This document shows positions 17,528-26,678 of a stretch of 64,000 nucleotides of DNA, piece after piece; within the stretch, counting starts at the first letter, position 1, and every line of letters begins with the position of its first letter. This DNA comes from Leucobacter massiliensis. GTDB taxonomy: Bacteria; Actinomycetota; Actinomycetes; Actinomycetales; Microbacteriaceae. The position numbers and the translations under genes were made by a program. Where the stretch lies: NCBI RefSeq assembly GCF_002982315.1, contig NZ_MWZD01000013.1, forward strand, positions 186,001 to 250,000, given 5' to 3'. The notes beneath the pieces were generated by a model that worked only from the letters and a program-made list of their open reading frames with translations, had not been told where the DNA came from and did no database searches.

Positions 17528-18643
17528 TCAGTAGCGGAGGATCGCGGCGACGCCGTCCTCGATCGGGGTGCGCTCGGCACCCTCGGGCGGCAGGATCTCG
17601 GTGAACGCCGCGTCGCCGAAGGCGGCGGAGCGGAGCAGCAGCGCTGCCGCAGGGGCTGAGAAGGACTCGGCCCCCTCGCCGAAGGAGGTGGGGGCGGTGC
17701 CGAGCGCGATCGGCTCGTCCCGGAGTGCGTAGAGCTCCGGATCCTGATCCCGGTCCGCCGCGAGCAGCAACGTCTCGACGCGTCCCTCACTGAGCGCCTC
17801 CATCACCGCCGGCATTCCCTGCAGGGCGAGCCCGCCGGCGAGCTTCGCCTCGAAGGCGTCGAGCACGGCGCGGTGACTCTGCCGCATTGCGACGTCCATG
17901 CCCGCGTCGACGCTCTCGCGCAGCGTCGCGAGCGATCCCTCGTCGGCGCGGCCGCCGTGGACGAAGACGACGCGGTCCTCCAGCAGCCGCTCCCCCAGGT
18001 GCTCGCGCAGCATGCCGATCGCCTTCGGATCCCCCGCGACGAACACCACCTCGGCGCTCACGGCGTCGATGGCGGCCCGGATGTCGGCGGCCGTCTGCGC
18101 GGCGTTCTCGCTCCACAGGTTCTCGCTGCGCCGGTGGTAGGTGGCCTGCGCCTCCGCCCCGCCGCGCACCTTCGTGAGATGCCAGGTCGATCCCGCGAAG
18201 GACCGCTGGAACGACGGCTGCGCCGACACCGCCGGGTAGCCGTCCACATCGGCGCCAGCCCGGTCGATCGCGACCACGACGTAGGGCAACTGGTGGTCGT
18301 AGTCGATGGCGAGGACGAGTGGGTCGGCGACCGGGCCGTGTGTCGCCGTGTCGAAGGCGGGCGGCTGCGCCAGCGTGTAGGCGCCGAGCAACCGGCCCTC
18401 CGCGGCGAACAGCGCCTCGCCCTGCGGCCCCGGGATGTGCTCGCCGCCGCCGACGGCCTCGTCGAGGGCGGCAAGGGTCACCTCCTCGGCGCCCTGCTCG
18501 CTCAGCGAGCGGCGCAGCGATCGCCAGCGCACCTCGATCCGCCTGGCGGCGTCGTGCGAGTCGCGGCTCGTGTCGAGATACACCGTCGCGACGGGGGCGT
18601 CGGTCTCGTACAGGGGGCGAAGAAACTGCAGATCCATGCTCAT
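17528..18643 (-). CDS. Rv2629/Balon-like (bacterial eRF1-family) putative ribosome hibernation factor
   Basis: 371 residues. N-terminal 'LQFLRPLYETDAPVATVYLDTSRDSHDAARRIEVRWRSLR', central 'PYVVVAIDRAGADVDGY', 'WHLTKVRGGAEAQATYHRRSENLWSENAA', 'VVFVAGDPKAIGMLREHL' and a C-terminal eRF1 domain-3-like part. This is the pattern of the Rv2629 family, whose relatives (Balon) bind the ribosomal A site in dormant cells; the family is often called baeRF or Vms1-like. No GGQ motif is visible, as expected for hibernation rather than release activity. Single gene, convergent to nothing nearby. The start overlaps no neighbour, and the leader of about 150 bases to the divergent hydrolase should carry its promoter. 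Confidence 0.8.
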   Translation of the reverse strand: MSMDLQFLRPLYETDAPVATVYLDTSRDSHDAARRIEVRWRSLRRSLSEQGAEEVTLAALDEAVGGGEHIPGPQGEALFAAEGRLLGAYTLAQPPAFDTATHGPVADPLVLAIDYDHQLPYVVVAIDRAGADVDGYPAVSAQPSFQRSFAGSTWHLTKVRGGAEAQATYHRRSENLWSENAAQTAADIRAAIDAVSAEVVFVAGDPKAIGMLREHLGERLLEDRVVFVHGGRADEGSLATLRESVDAGMDVAMRQSHRAVLDAFEAKLAGGLALQGMPAVMEALSEGRVETLLLAADRDQDPELYALRDEPIALGTAPTSFGEGAESFSAPAAALLLRSAAFGDAAFTEILPPEGAERTPIEDGVAAILRY

Positions 18644-18788
18644 CCCGGGCGAGATGCCCGTCTCCCTTCATGCGCCGCCGCTTCGCTGCGGTCCGCCTCG
18701 GTCTCCGTGCCTTTCGATGCTATGCGAAGTCGATGTGCGAGCACCACCCCTTGACGTCGCGCGACCGGGGATGCCGGGCCGGGTCGCC

Positions 18789-18800
18789 TATGATGAGTCC
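18789..18800 (+). promoter_or_regulatory. Leaderless-type -10 box before hydrolase gene
   Basis: TATGAT at 18789-18794 is a near-perfect -10 hexamer ending six bases before the GTG start at 18801. Transcription would begin at or next to the start codon, giving a leaderless mRNA, and no clear Shine-Dalgarno sequence is present. No good -35 is seen at 17-18 bases; TTGACG at 18751 is too far away. Confidence 0.45.
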
Positions 18801-19754
18801 GTGCATGAGCCGGGAGGATCCGATCAGCCGAGCTTCTGGGTGGCCGGGACAGACGCCGTCGAGGGGGATGTCGTGGCAGCGCTGCGTGAGGCCGCGGTGT
18901 GCGATGCCGCGCTCGGACCCATCGACTGGAGCGTGCTGCCGGCCGGTGCCGTGCGCGACGAGTTCGCGGCGCCGAGCGGGCCGCTGGCGCGGGTATCGAT
19001 GGGGCCGGCAGATGGCGAACGCGTGCTACTCGTCCCGGGCATGACCGGTTCGAAGGAGGACTTCACGCTCATGCTGCCGCTCCTCGCGGCGGCCGGCTGC
19101 CGCGTCGAATCGTACGACCTGGCCGGGCAGTACGAGTCCTGGCAGGCGGGGCCGGAACGTCTCAGCCCGCCGGGCGGCAGCTACACGCTCGGTCTCTTCG
19201 TCGACGACCTGCTCGCCATGCTCGGCGCCGGCGCCGCGCCCGCACACGTGCTCGGCTACTCCTTCGCGGGGACCGTGGCCGGTGCCGCGGCCCTGCGCGC
19301 TCCCGAGCGCTTCGCGAGCCTCACGCTGCTCTCGACGCCGCCGCTCGCCGGCCGTGCACTGCGCGGCTTCAAGATACTCGGGCCGCTGCACCCCCGGGTG
19401 CGCGCTCGCTCGCTCGGGCCGGTGTTCATCGCGGCACTCCGCGCCAATGTGCATCGCGCCCCCGCCGACCGCGCCGCCTTCATCCGCGCCCGCCTCGCGC
19501 TCACCCGGCCGTCGAGCGTGGGCGACATCCTGGAGCTCATGCAGCGCACCCCGGATCTCGCCGCACCCTTGCGTGCCACCGGGATCCCGATCCTCGTCGT
19601 CGCAGGCAGAGGCGATGTGTGGCGGCTTGAGGACCACCGTGGCTTCGCCCGCCGGCTCGGAGCGGATCTGCTCGTGCTGCCCGACGGTCACAGCCCCTGC
19701 GAGACCGCGCCGCACCAGCTCACCCTGGCCATGCTGCGCCTGATGGGGCGGTGA
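18801..19754 (+). CDS. Alpha/beta-hydrolase fold protein
   Basis: 317 residues from GTG. After an 85-residue N-terminal part, the fold starts at 'ERVLLVPGMTGSKEDFTLMLPLLAAAGCRVESYDLAGQYES'. The nucleophile elbow is 'GYSFAG' (Ser), the acid lies near 'VVAGRGDVWRLEDHRG', and the His is in 'LPDGHSPCETAP'. Close in style to cytoplasmic hydrolases or lipases of actinomycetes with no assigned substrate. The start was chosen for the -10 box just upstream and because earlier codons lie in the spacer to the divergent gene. It is convergent with the glycosyltransferase gene that follows. Confidence 0.85.
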   Translation: MHEPGGSDQPSFWVAGTDAVEGDVVAALREAAVCDAALGPIDWSVLPAGAVRDEFAAPSGPLARVSMGPADGERVLLVPGMTGSKEDFTLMLPLLAAAGCRVESYDLAGQYESWQAGPERLSPPGGSYTLGLFVDDLLAMLGAGAAPAHVLGYSFAGTVAGAAALRAPERFASLTLLSTPPLAGRALRGFKILGPLHPRVRARSLGPVFIAALRANVHRAPADRAAFIRARLALTRPSSVGDILELMQRTPDLAAPLRATGIPILVVAGRGDVWRLEDHRGFARRLGADLLVLPDGHSPCETAPHQLTLAMLRLMGR

Positions 19755-19792
19755 GCGTTCCCAGAGCCGCTCCCCAGTCCGGCCCGCACCGT

Positions 19793-20569
19793 TCAGGCCT
19801 CAGCGCGCACCCCGAGCATCCGCTGCCTGCGACGTCGATCGCGGCGCCCGCGCGCACAGCCGATCACCCGCCGCGGCCAGCTCACCTCGCGCAGGTGCAC
19901 CGCGATCTGGTGAAAGGCCCACGCCGCGCGGCGCAGGAACGCCCGCCACGAGTACAGCGGGCGCACCGACACCCCGACGCGCAGGCCGGGATCGTAGTCG
20001 ACGCCGGCGTCGGGGCCGAGGGCGAGGCTGATCTCCAGGTCGTCGTGCGCGCGCGGGTCCTCGACGTGCACGCGGGGGCGGATCTCCTGCCACGTGGCTC
20101 GGCGCAGGGCCAGGTTCGAGCCGAAGAGCGGCATGCGAGCGAGGACGGCCCGGAAGATGAAGAGGTAGCCGCGGATATAGAGGTGCCTGCCGACGAAGCG
20201 CCGGATCGGCCCGCCGCCGTAGAAGTGGCCGTTGCTGGTGAGCGCATCGAGCGTGGGATCGTCGGCGAATCGCTGGACGACCCGTGCCGCCCAGTCGGGG
20301 GCGGGCCGCGAGTCGGCGTCGAGCCGCCCGATCACCGTGCAGCGGGCTGCGTCGAAGCCCGCTGCGGTCGCCCGCAGGACCCCGCGGCGGGGTTCGCTCA
20401 CGACCCGGGCGCCCCACTCGCGCGCCACCCGAACCGTGTCGTCGACGGAGCCGTTGTCGACCACGAGCACCTCATCCGCCGGCCGGGTCTGGGCGGCCAG
20501 GGCGGCAAGGCAGTGGCGCAGCATCTGGGCGTCGTTCAAGGACGGCACCACCACGGTCAGGGTGATCAT
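19793..20569 (-). CDS. Family 2 glycosyltransferase
   Basis: 258 residues. GT-A fold motifs: 'LTVVVPSLNDAQMLRHCLAALAAQ', 'DEVLVVDNGSVDDTV', metal-binding 'GRLDADSRPAPDWAARVVQ', and acceptor-side 'FGSNLALRRATWQEIRPRVHVEDPRAHDDLEISL'. Probably membrane-associated transfer of a sugar to a lipid or polysaccharide. No strong membrane segment is present apart from a hydrophobic patch 'YIRGYLFIFRAVLA'. The ATG at 20569 starts the first beta strand directly; an in-frame upstream extension is possible. It lies next to no obvious polysaccharide locus. Confidence 0.87.
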   Translation of the reverse strand: MITLTVVVPSLNDAQMLRHCLAALAAQTRPADEVLVVDNGSVDDTVRVAREWGARVVSEPRRGVLRATAAGFDAARCTVIGRLDADSRPAPDWAARVVQRFADDPTLDALTSNGHFYGGGPIRRFVGRHLYIRGYLFIFRAVLARMPLFGSNLALRRATWQEIRPRVHVEDPRAHDDLEISLALGPDAGVDYDPGLRVGVSVRPLYSWRAFLRRAAWAFHQIAVHLREVSWPRRVIGCARGRRDRRRRQRMLGVRAEA

Positions 20570-20629
20570 CGTCACCACTGAATACACCGGTGACACGGCG
20601 GCGTCAAGCGGCCTCCATGCCCGTGCCCG

Positions 20630-21094
20630 CTACTCCACCAGCTCCGCCCGCACGCGTGCGAGCGCCGCGGGCAGCAGGCGCTGCATCTCGTCGTCGAAGC
20701 GCTGCGCGGGGACCGAGACGGTGATGGCGGCGTGCGCCGCAGCTTCAGGCGGGCCCACCGCGACCCCGACGGCGCGGATCCCCCGCTCGCTCTCGCCCGT
20801 GTTGAGCGCGTGACCCCGCTCGCGGACCCCGGCGAGCTCGTCGAGGAGCTCGCCGACGGTGCGCAGGCGCGCACCCGGCCAGGGCAGCAGCCCGTCCGGG
20901 TAGAGCCGGAGGACCTCCTCGTCGCCGAGGCTCGCGAGGATCGCCTTGCCGCCCGAGGTGCAGTGGGCGGGGATCCGCACTCCGATGCGGGAGCCCACGT
21001 GCAGGGCCTGTACGTCGCCGAGGTGCTCCCCCTCACCGAGCGCGAGGAGCTGGCGGGCTCCTTCGCGCGCGTGCTGCGCGAGCAGGCCCCGGCG
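20630..21094 (-). pseudogene. IclR-family regulator remnant (effector domain only)
   Basis: The last about 155 codons encode an IclR C-terminal ligand-binding domain: 'VQALHVGSRIGVRIPAHCT', 'GGKAILASLGDEEVLRL', 'LLDELAGVRERGHALNTGE', 'GIRAVGVAVGPPEAAAHAAI'. The N-terminal winged helix-turn-helix expected within the next 80-100 codons upstream is absent in all three frames, and no suitable start codon with a ribosome-binding site exists. The divergent rarA gene begins at 21347. This looks like a decayed or truncated regulator. The remaining stretch 21095-21346 shows no gene. Confidence 0.6.
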
Positions 21095-21346
21095 GTCTGA
21101 GCGGCTTCGCGGATGGGGGGCGCTCCGGCCAGGCCGATGCCGGCGCGCCGGACCGGCCCCCTCCGCGACGTCGTCACCGGACCGATGGCGGCGCACTCGG
21201 ATGCGAGGCGCACCCCGGCCTCCGCACCGGCGGGCACACGCCGTAGCATGGTGGGCACGAGCATGCTGCGGCGCCGAGCCGCGCAGGCGCGGAGGCGGGG
21301 AGGCCATGACCGGCGGCCCGCAGCCTCGGGAGCGGGAGGACGCGCG

Positions 21347-22735
21347 ATGAGCCAGAACGATGCACCGTCGCTGTTCGAGATCGACGACGCCACGCGCCCG
21401 CTGGCCGACCGGCTGCGGTCGCGGCGACTCTCTGAGGTCGTCGGGCAGGAGCACCTGCTCGGCCCCGAGGGTCCGCTGGGGCGGATGGTGGCCCAGGGGC
21501 GGCTCGTCTCCACGATCCTGTGGGGGCCGCCCGGCTGCGGCAAGACCACCATCGCGCGGCTGCTGGCTGACGCCACCGGCCTCGTCTTCGAGCCGCTCTC
21601 GGCGACGTTCTCGGGGGTGGCGGAGCTGCGCAAGGTCTTCGCGGCGGCGGCGAAGCGGCGGGAGATCGGCCAGGGCACGCTGCTGTTCGTCGACGAGATC
21701 CACCGCTTCAACCGGGCTCAGCAGGACTCCTTCCTCCCCTACGTGGAGGACGGCACGATCACGCTCGTGGGCGCCACGACCGAGAACCCCAGCTTCGAGC
21801 TGAACGGCGCGCTGCTCTCCCGATGCCAGGTCTTCGTGCTGCGGCGGCTGGACGAGGCCGCGTTGCGGACCCTGCTGGACCGCGCGGAGCAGCTCCTCGG
21901 CCGCCCGCTGCCGCTCCAGCCGCAGGCCGCCGAGGCGCTGCTCGCGATGGCCGACGGCGACGGGCGTTACCTGCTGAACCTGGCCGAGCAACTGCTCGCC
22001 CTGCCCGCGGGCACCCCGCCGCTCGACCCGGCCGCCCTCGCGGATGTGGTGCAGCAGCGCGCCCCGCTCTACGACAAGTCGCAGGAGGGCCACTACAACC
22101 TCATCTCCGCGCTGCACAAGTCGATGCGCGGCTCCGACCCCGACGCGGCCCTCTACTGGCTGGCCCGCATGCTCGCCGGCGGCGAGGATCCGCTCTACGT
22201 GGCCCGGCGCCTTGTCCGTTTCGCGAGCGAGGACGTGGGGATCGCCGACCCCGAGGCGATCCACCAGGCCCTCGCCGCGTGGGACGTCTATGAGCGGCTC
22301 GGCTCGCCGGAGGGCGAGCTGGCGATCGCGCAGGCCGTCGTCTATCTCGCGACGGCCCCGAAGTCGGTGGCGGTGTACCGCGCGCTCGGGCGGGCGACGC
22401 GGGCCGCGAAGCGCTCGGGATCGCTGATGCCGCCCGCGCACATCCTCAACGCTCCCACGAAGCTCATGCGTGAACTCGGCTACGGGAGCGGCTACCGCTA
22501 CGACCCCGACACGCCGGAGGGCTTCTCCGGTCAGTCCTATCTGCCGGAGGGCCTGAAACGGGAGCGGTTCTACGAGCCGACCGCGGGCGGGTACGAGCGG
22601 GAGATCGGCGAGCGCCTGCGCCGCTGGGAACGACTGCGCGAGCGGGCCCGGGAGCGCGGGGACGCGGACGCGGATCGTGGGGACGGGCCTCGCCCGGCGG
22701 CGGATCCGGACGGCGCCGGAGGCTCCCGGGAGTGA
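21347..22735 (+). CDS. rarA: Replication-associated recombination protein RarA (MgsA)
   Basis: 462 residues of the RarA/Mgs1/WRNIP1 AAA+ family: 'LSEVVGQEHLLG', Walker A WGPPGCGKTT, Walker B LLFVDEIHRFNRAQQD, sensor 1 'GATTENPSFELN' and the C-terminal tetramerisation region 'LYDKSQEGHYNLISALHKSMRGSDPDAALYWLARML', 'LNAPTKLMRELGYG', 'YLPEGL'. It acts at stalled forks and loads or remodels replisome components. Start ATG 21347 has GGGAGGA 6 bases before. The C-terminal about 30 residues are charged and disordered. It converges with the YwaF-like gene 43 bases on. Confidence 0.95.
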   Translation: MSQNDAPSLFEIDDATRPLADRLRSRRLSEVVGQEHLLGPEGPLGRMVAQGRLVSTILWGPPGCGKTTIARLLADATGLVFEPLSATFSGVAELRKVFAAAAKRREIGQGTLLFVDEIHRFNRAQQDSFLPYVEDGTITLVGATTENPSFELNGALLSRCQVFVLRRLDEAALRTLLDRAEQLLGRPLPLQPQAAEALLAMADGDGRYLLNLAEQLLALPAGTPPLDPAALADVVQQRAPLYDKSQEGHYNLISALHKSMRGSDPDAALYWLARMLAGGEDPLYVARRLVRFASEDVGIADPEAIHQALAAWDVYERLGSPEGELAIAQAVVYLATAPKSVAVYRALGRATRAAKRSGSLMPPAHILNAPTKLMRELGYGSGYRYDPDTPEGFSGQSYLPEGLKRERFYEPTAGGYEREIGERLRRWERLRERARERGDADADRGDGPRPAADPDGAGGSRE

Positions 22736-22778
22736 ACGCCGACGCCCGGCCCGGCGGATCCCCGCTCCGCGGCTCCGC

Positions 22779-23585
22779 TCAGCCGGCCAGCCCGAGGCCG
22801 CGAGCGCGGAGCGCGGCGATGGCCTGCGCGGCCCGCTCCACGGCGCGGTGCCCGGCGACCATGAGCAGCAGCACCGGGTAGAGCAGCGGGATGAGCGGCA
22901 GTTCGTACACGAAGGGCACGCCGATGAGCCGCCACAGGGCCTCGAGGATCGCCGATCCCTCGGGGTCGAAGAAGTACATGTAGTTCGCCCGCGGATCGAC
23001 GAAGGCGCGCGCGAGCAGCGTGACGAGGAAGAGCGCGACGGCGAGCACCGTGAACAACACGAGCGAGAGGGCCGCGTCGCGCCAGCGCGGCCGGTAGTAG
23101 CCGAGCCCCGCATGCGCGAAGGGCAGCACCACGTTCAGCCCGTGGACCAGGTAGAACAGCGCACCCACGCTGAGCAGCGGCGCGCCGATGTACTCCGCGG
23201 AGGGCGCGCACAGCGCGAGGAAGCCGGCGAGCGCGCCCGGGAAGAACAGCAGTGCGTGCAGCGGCCGCACCCACCACGCCGCGCCGGGGCCGGAGCGCAC
23301 GAGCATCGCGGGCACGAGGAGGATCGTCGCGATCGTGCAGAAGTGCAGCGGCCAGTTGCGCGAGAACACGAAGTCCGGAAAGGCCGGCTCCGCGATCCGG
23401 TCGAAGGTGAACCAGGTGGAGAATCCCCAGTTCGCGATCGCGATCCCGCAGAGCACGCCCCGTCGGCTGCGGTCCGGCATCCGTCGGAGCGCGGCCCAGA
23501 GGGTGACGCCGCCGACGGCAAGCGCGAGCAGCAGGATCCCCCACGTCTGCGTGAAGGGGACCACGGGCAGCACCGGCGGGTTCAC
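22779..23585 (-). CDS. YwaF-like / TIGR02206 integral membrane protein
   Basis: 268 residues with about six to seven membrane segments. The family marker 'RNWPLHFCTIATILLVPAMLV' (conserved Pro-Leu-His-xCxI) and 'FFDPEGSAILEALWRL...PFVYELPLIPLLYPVLLLMVAG' near the end place it in the YwaF/TMEM164-like group. Human TMEM164 is an acyltransferase that uses a Cys-His pair; the same Cys and His are seen in 'LHFC', but an enzymatic role here is inference. Single gene with no functional neighbours. Confidence 0.8.
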   Translation of the reverse strand: MNPPVLPVVPFTQTWGILLLALAVGGVTLWAALRRMPDRSRRGVLCGIAIANWGFSTWFTFDRIAEPAFPDFVFSRNWPLHFCTIATILLVPAMLVRSGPGAAWWVRPLHALLFFPGALAGFLALCAPSAEYIGAPLLSVGALFYLVHGLNVVLPFAHAGLGYYRPRWRDAALSLVLFTVLAVALFLVTLLARAFVDPRANYMYFFDPEGSAILEALWRLIGVPFVYELPLIPLLYPVLLLMVAGHRAVERAAQAIAALRARGLGLAG

Positions 23586-23715
23586 GGGTAGAGCATACGT
23601 TATCGACAGCAGCAGCGTTGCTACGGGAAAGAGATGCGCGGGCGCGAAGCTGGTGGATCGTCCCGGCGGGGCCCGCCCCGGGATGCGTGCCGTCGCACCC
23701 GGGGCGGGGCGATCC

Positions 23716-24530
23716 TCAGGCCTTCCGCATGTAGGCCCGCACCGTGAGCGGGGCGAACAGGGCGACGATCACGGCCGCTCCGAGCAGGGTCCACCATGCG
23801 TCGGCTCCCCACACACCCTCGTTGGCGAGCTCGCGGAAGGCGGTGATGAGGTGCGACAGCGGATTCCACGCGGCGACCGTCTGCAGCCAGGCGGGGAGCG
23901 TGTCGACCGGCACGAAAGCGTTCGAGACGAAGGTGAGCGGCATGAGCACGAGCATGCCGATCCCCTGCACCGTGCCAGCGGTGCGGGCGGTGACGCCGAG
24001 CAGCGCCCAGCACCAGCTCACCGCCCAGGCGGTGACGATCGCCAGCAGCGCGGCCGCGAGGAGCCCCCAGCCTCCGCCGGGCCGCCAGCCGATGATCACG
24101 CCCACGAAGATGGTGAGGCCGGTGATCGCGGCGTAGCGGATCGTGTCGGTCAGGAGCGCTCCGCCGAGTGGCGCGATGCGCGCCATGGGCAGGGAGCGGA
24201 AGCGGTCGAACACGCCCGTGTCCATGTCCTCGCGGAGCTGCGTGCCGGTGACGAGCGAGGCCTGCACCACGCCCTGCACCACGATCGCGGGCAGCAGCGC
24301 GGGCAGGTAGTCCCCGACGCTCCCGGCGATCGCCCCGCCGAAGAGGTAGGCGAACATGAAGGTGAAGAGGAACGGCATGACGAGCACGTCGGCCCACTGT
24401 TCGGGGGTGCGGCGCAACCGCAGGAGTGCGCGGTAGGCCATGGTTGCGGTCTGCCGGAGGGTGTCGCGCAGGCCGACGCGTCGGCCGAGCTGCGCGGGGA
24501 GGACTGGGGGCTGCGGGGTGATGATGGCGC

Positions 24531-24534
<4 letters not shown>
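23716..24534 (-). CDS. ABC-2 type transporter permease (DrrB-like)
   Basis: 272 residues with six predicted membrane segments. ABC-2 family motifs: 'ATMAYRALLRLRRTPEQWADVLVMPFLFTFMFAYLFGGAI', 'LREDMDTGVFDRFRSLPMAR', and C-terminal 'FVSNAFVPVDTLPAWLQTVAAWNPLSHLITAFRELANEG'. These match daunorubicin-resistance-type permeases. It overlaps the ATPase stop by ATGA. Together they should export a hydrophobic compound or an envelope component. Confidence 0.92.
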
Positions 24535-25613
<1,079 letters not shown>

Positions 25614-25614
25614 C

Positions 25615-25715
25615 GGGGGGGGGGGAGGGGGGGGGGGGGGCCCCCCCCCCCCCCCCGGCCCGCGGGGGGGGGGCCGGGCTCGGCTTCCCGCTTCTCTCTG
25701 TAAAAAAAAACACAG
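25615..25715. other. Poly-G/poly-C and poly-A assembly artefact
   Basis: A G-run of 26 bases with a single A (25615-25640), then 16 C (25641-25656), a short GC block, 10 G (25664-25673), and a nine-A run at 25702-25710. The G-run followed by an equal kind of C-run is what arises when two-colour 'no-signal' poly-G reads are assembled with their reverse complements. It falls exactly where the ATPase start codon should be. Not biological sequence; true flanking DNA is missing and the two sides may not be adjacent. The 25716-25890 stretch beyond it shows no gene. Confidence 0.85.
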
Positions 25716-25890
25716 TCACCGCCTCGCTCTGCACCCCCATCGCCATCCGCCACTCGGGTTGCGAGCGCTCGGGGTCGCCGCTGCAGCGGATCCCCAGGCA
25801 CGGTGAGACACCGCCCGGGTGGGCGGGTGACGCTCCGGGGTGCGGAGCGGGACGGGAACGGGCGTGCCCGCGGGCGAGCGGAGTGGCGCG

Positions 25891-26403
25891 TCAGCCGCTG
25901 TCGGGGCTACTCCGCTCGGCGAGTTCGGCGAGCAGCGCCACGCGGTCGATCCCCGCATAGGCGAGGGCACGCGGCACGGTGCCGAGTTCGGCCTGCAGCA
26001 CGCCCGCAAGCAGGTCGAAGGCGGTCATGCGGTGCCGGCCCCGGCGGTCGAGGGCGGCGACCTTCTGCGCCCGCTCGAAGGCGGTGCGCAGGCTCGCGGT
26101 CCACTTCGGGCGGCCGAGCCGGGTGGCGACGAGCGTGGCGGGATCGCGAGGGGCGACGCCGACGGAGCCGAGGGACCGCTCCCGCTCGACGCGCAGCGCC
26201 TCGGCGACGCCCGCGTGGTCGAGTCCGCGTTCGGCGAGGAAGCGCCCGGTCGCGGTGTGGGTGTCGGCGGCGATCGCGAGCAGCAGGTCTTCGGCCTCGA
26301 CCGTGCCGAAACCGCGTCGCTGGGCTTCGACGATCGCCGCCATCATCAGGCCGCGGGCATTCGCCGCGGTGTCCGGCGGCACCAGGGGTCGCTCCTCAGC
26401 CAC
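25891..26403 (-). CDS. Clp N-terminal (ClpN) domain protein
   Basis: 170 residues with two Clp-N repeats: 'ANARGLMMAAIVEAQRRGFGTVEAEDLLLAIAADTHTATGRFLAERGLDHAGV', then 'ASLRTAFERAQKVAALDRRGRHRMTAFDLLAGVLQAELGTVPRALAYAGID'. It has no AAA+ domain, so it is not a chaperone itself. Such stand-alone ClpN proteins may act as adaptors or substrate binders for ClpC/ClpB. The GTG start overlaps the HTH gene stop by 8 bases. The HTH-ClpN pair recurs in actinobacteria and is probably one autoregulated unit. Confidence 0.87.
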   Translation of the reverse strand: MAEERPLVPPDTAANARGLMMAAIVEAQRRGFGTVEAEDLLLAIAADTHTATGRFLAERGLDHAGVAEALRVERERSLGSVGVAPRDPATLVATRLGRPKWTASLRTAFERAQKVAALDRRGRHRMTAFDLLAGVLQAELGTVPRALAYAGIDRVALLAELAERSSPDSG

Positions 26404-26632
26404 GTCGCCTCCTCAGGTCGATGCCGGCCTGCTCCACGCGCCGCAGGTGCTTCTTGTGAACGGCCTGCCGAGTGACGCCGAGGGCCTCCGCCAGCTGGCC
26501 CCAGCCCCAGCCCTCGCGCAGCGCGCGCTCGACGGCGGCGTCTTCCAGGCGGTCGGCGAGCTCGCGCAGCGCGACCGCCGCTGCGAGGTCGTCGGCGACG
26601 CCGCCGATGGGTGACTGCGTTTCGGGTGGCAT
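26396..26632 (-). CDS. Small helix-turn-helix DNA-binding protein
   Basis: 78 residues. An acidic N-terminal helix 'AAAVALRELADRLEDAAVERALREGW' is followed by the HTH 'GWGQLAEALGVTRQAVHKKHLRR', with recognition helix TRQAVHKKHL. The size and lack of other domains suggest a dimeric local repressor. It starts at an ATG seven bases after a TACAGT -10 box, with no Shine-Dalgarno, so the transcript is probably leaderless. Two copies of a GCAACTGYAGTTGC palindrome overlap its own promoter, pointing to autorepression. Confidence 0.87.
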   Translation of the reverse strand: MPPETQSPIGGVADDLAAAVALRELADRLEDAAVERALREGWGWGQLAEALGVTRQAVHKKHLRRVEQAGIDLRRRRG

Positions 26633-26636
26633 GGAA

Positions 26637-26678
26637 GCAACTGTAGTTGCATAAGCCACCTGTCGCAACTGCAGTTGC
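26637..26678 (-). promoter_or_regulatory. Promoter with paired palindromic operators for HTH-ClpN operon
   Basis: Two 14-base sites: 26637-26650 (GCAACTGTAGTTGC, near-palindrome) and 26665-26678 (GCAACTGCAGTTGC, perfect palindrome), 28 bases apart centre to centre. Read on the minus strand, TTGCGA (-35) runs out of the distal site and TACAGT (-10) lies inside the proximal one, separated by exactly 17 bases. The -10 ends seven bases before the HTH start codon. A dimer bound at both sites would cover both promoter boxes. The HTH protein is the obvious candidate binder. The distal site abuts the stop codon of the SGNH gene. Confidence 0.72.

Noticed and set aside
18751-18794. TTGACG with TATGAT as a standard promoter
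   Set aside because: Spacing is 32 bases, far from the 16-19 needed; only the -10 box is retained.
21095-23113. Long minus-strand frame continuing from the IclR remnant through rarA
   Set aside because: Antisense to a clear rarA gene; Arg/Gly/Ala-rich with no domain.
25641-25746. Proline/glycine-rich N-terminus for a 676-residue ABC protein
   Set aside because: Produced by the homopolymer artefact; no natural reading frame is supported there.
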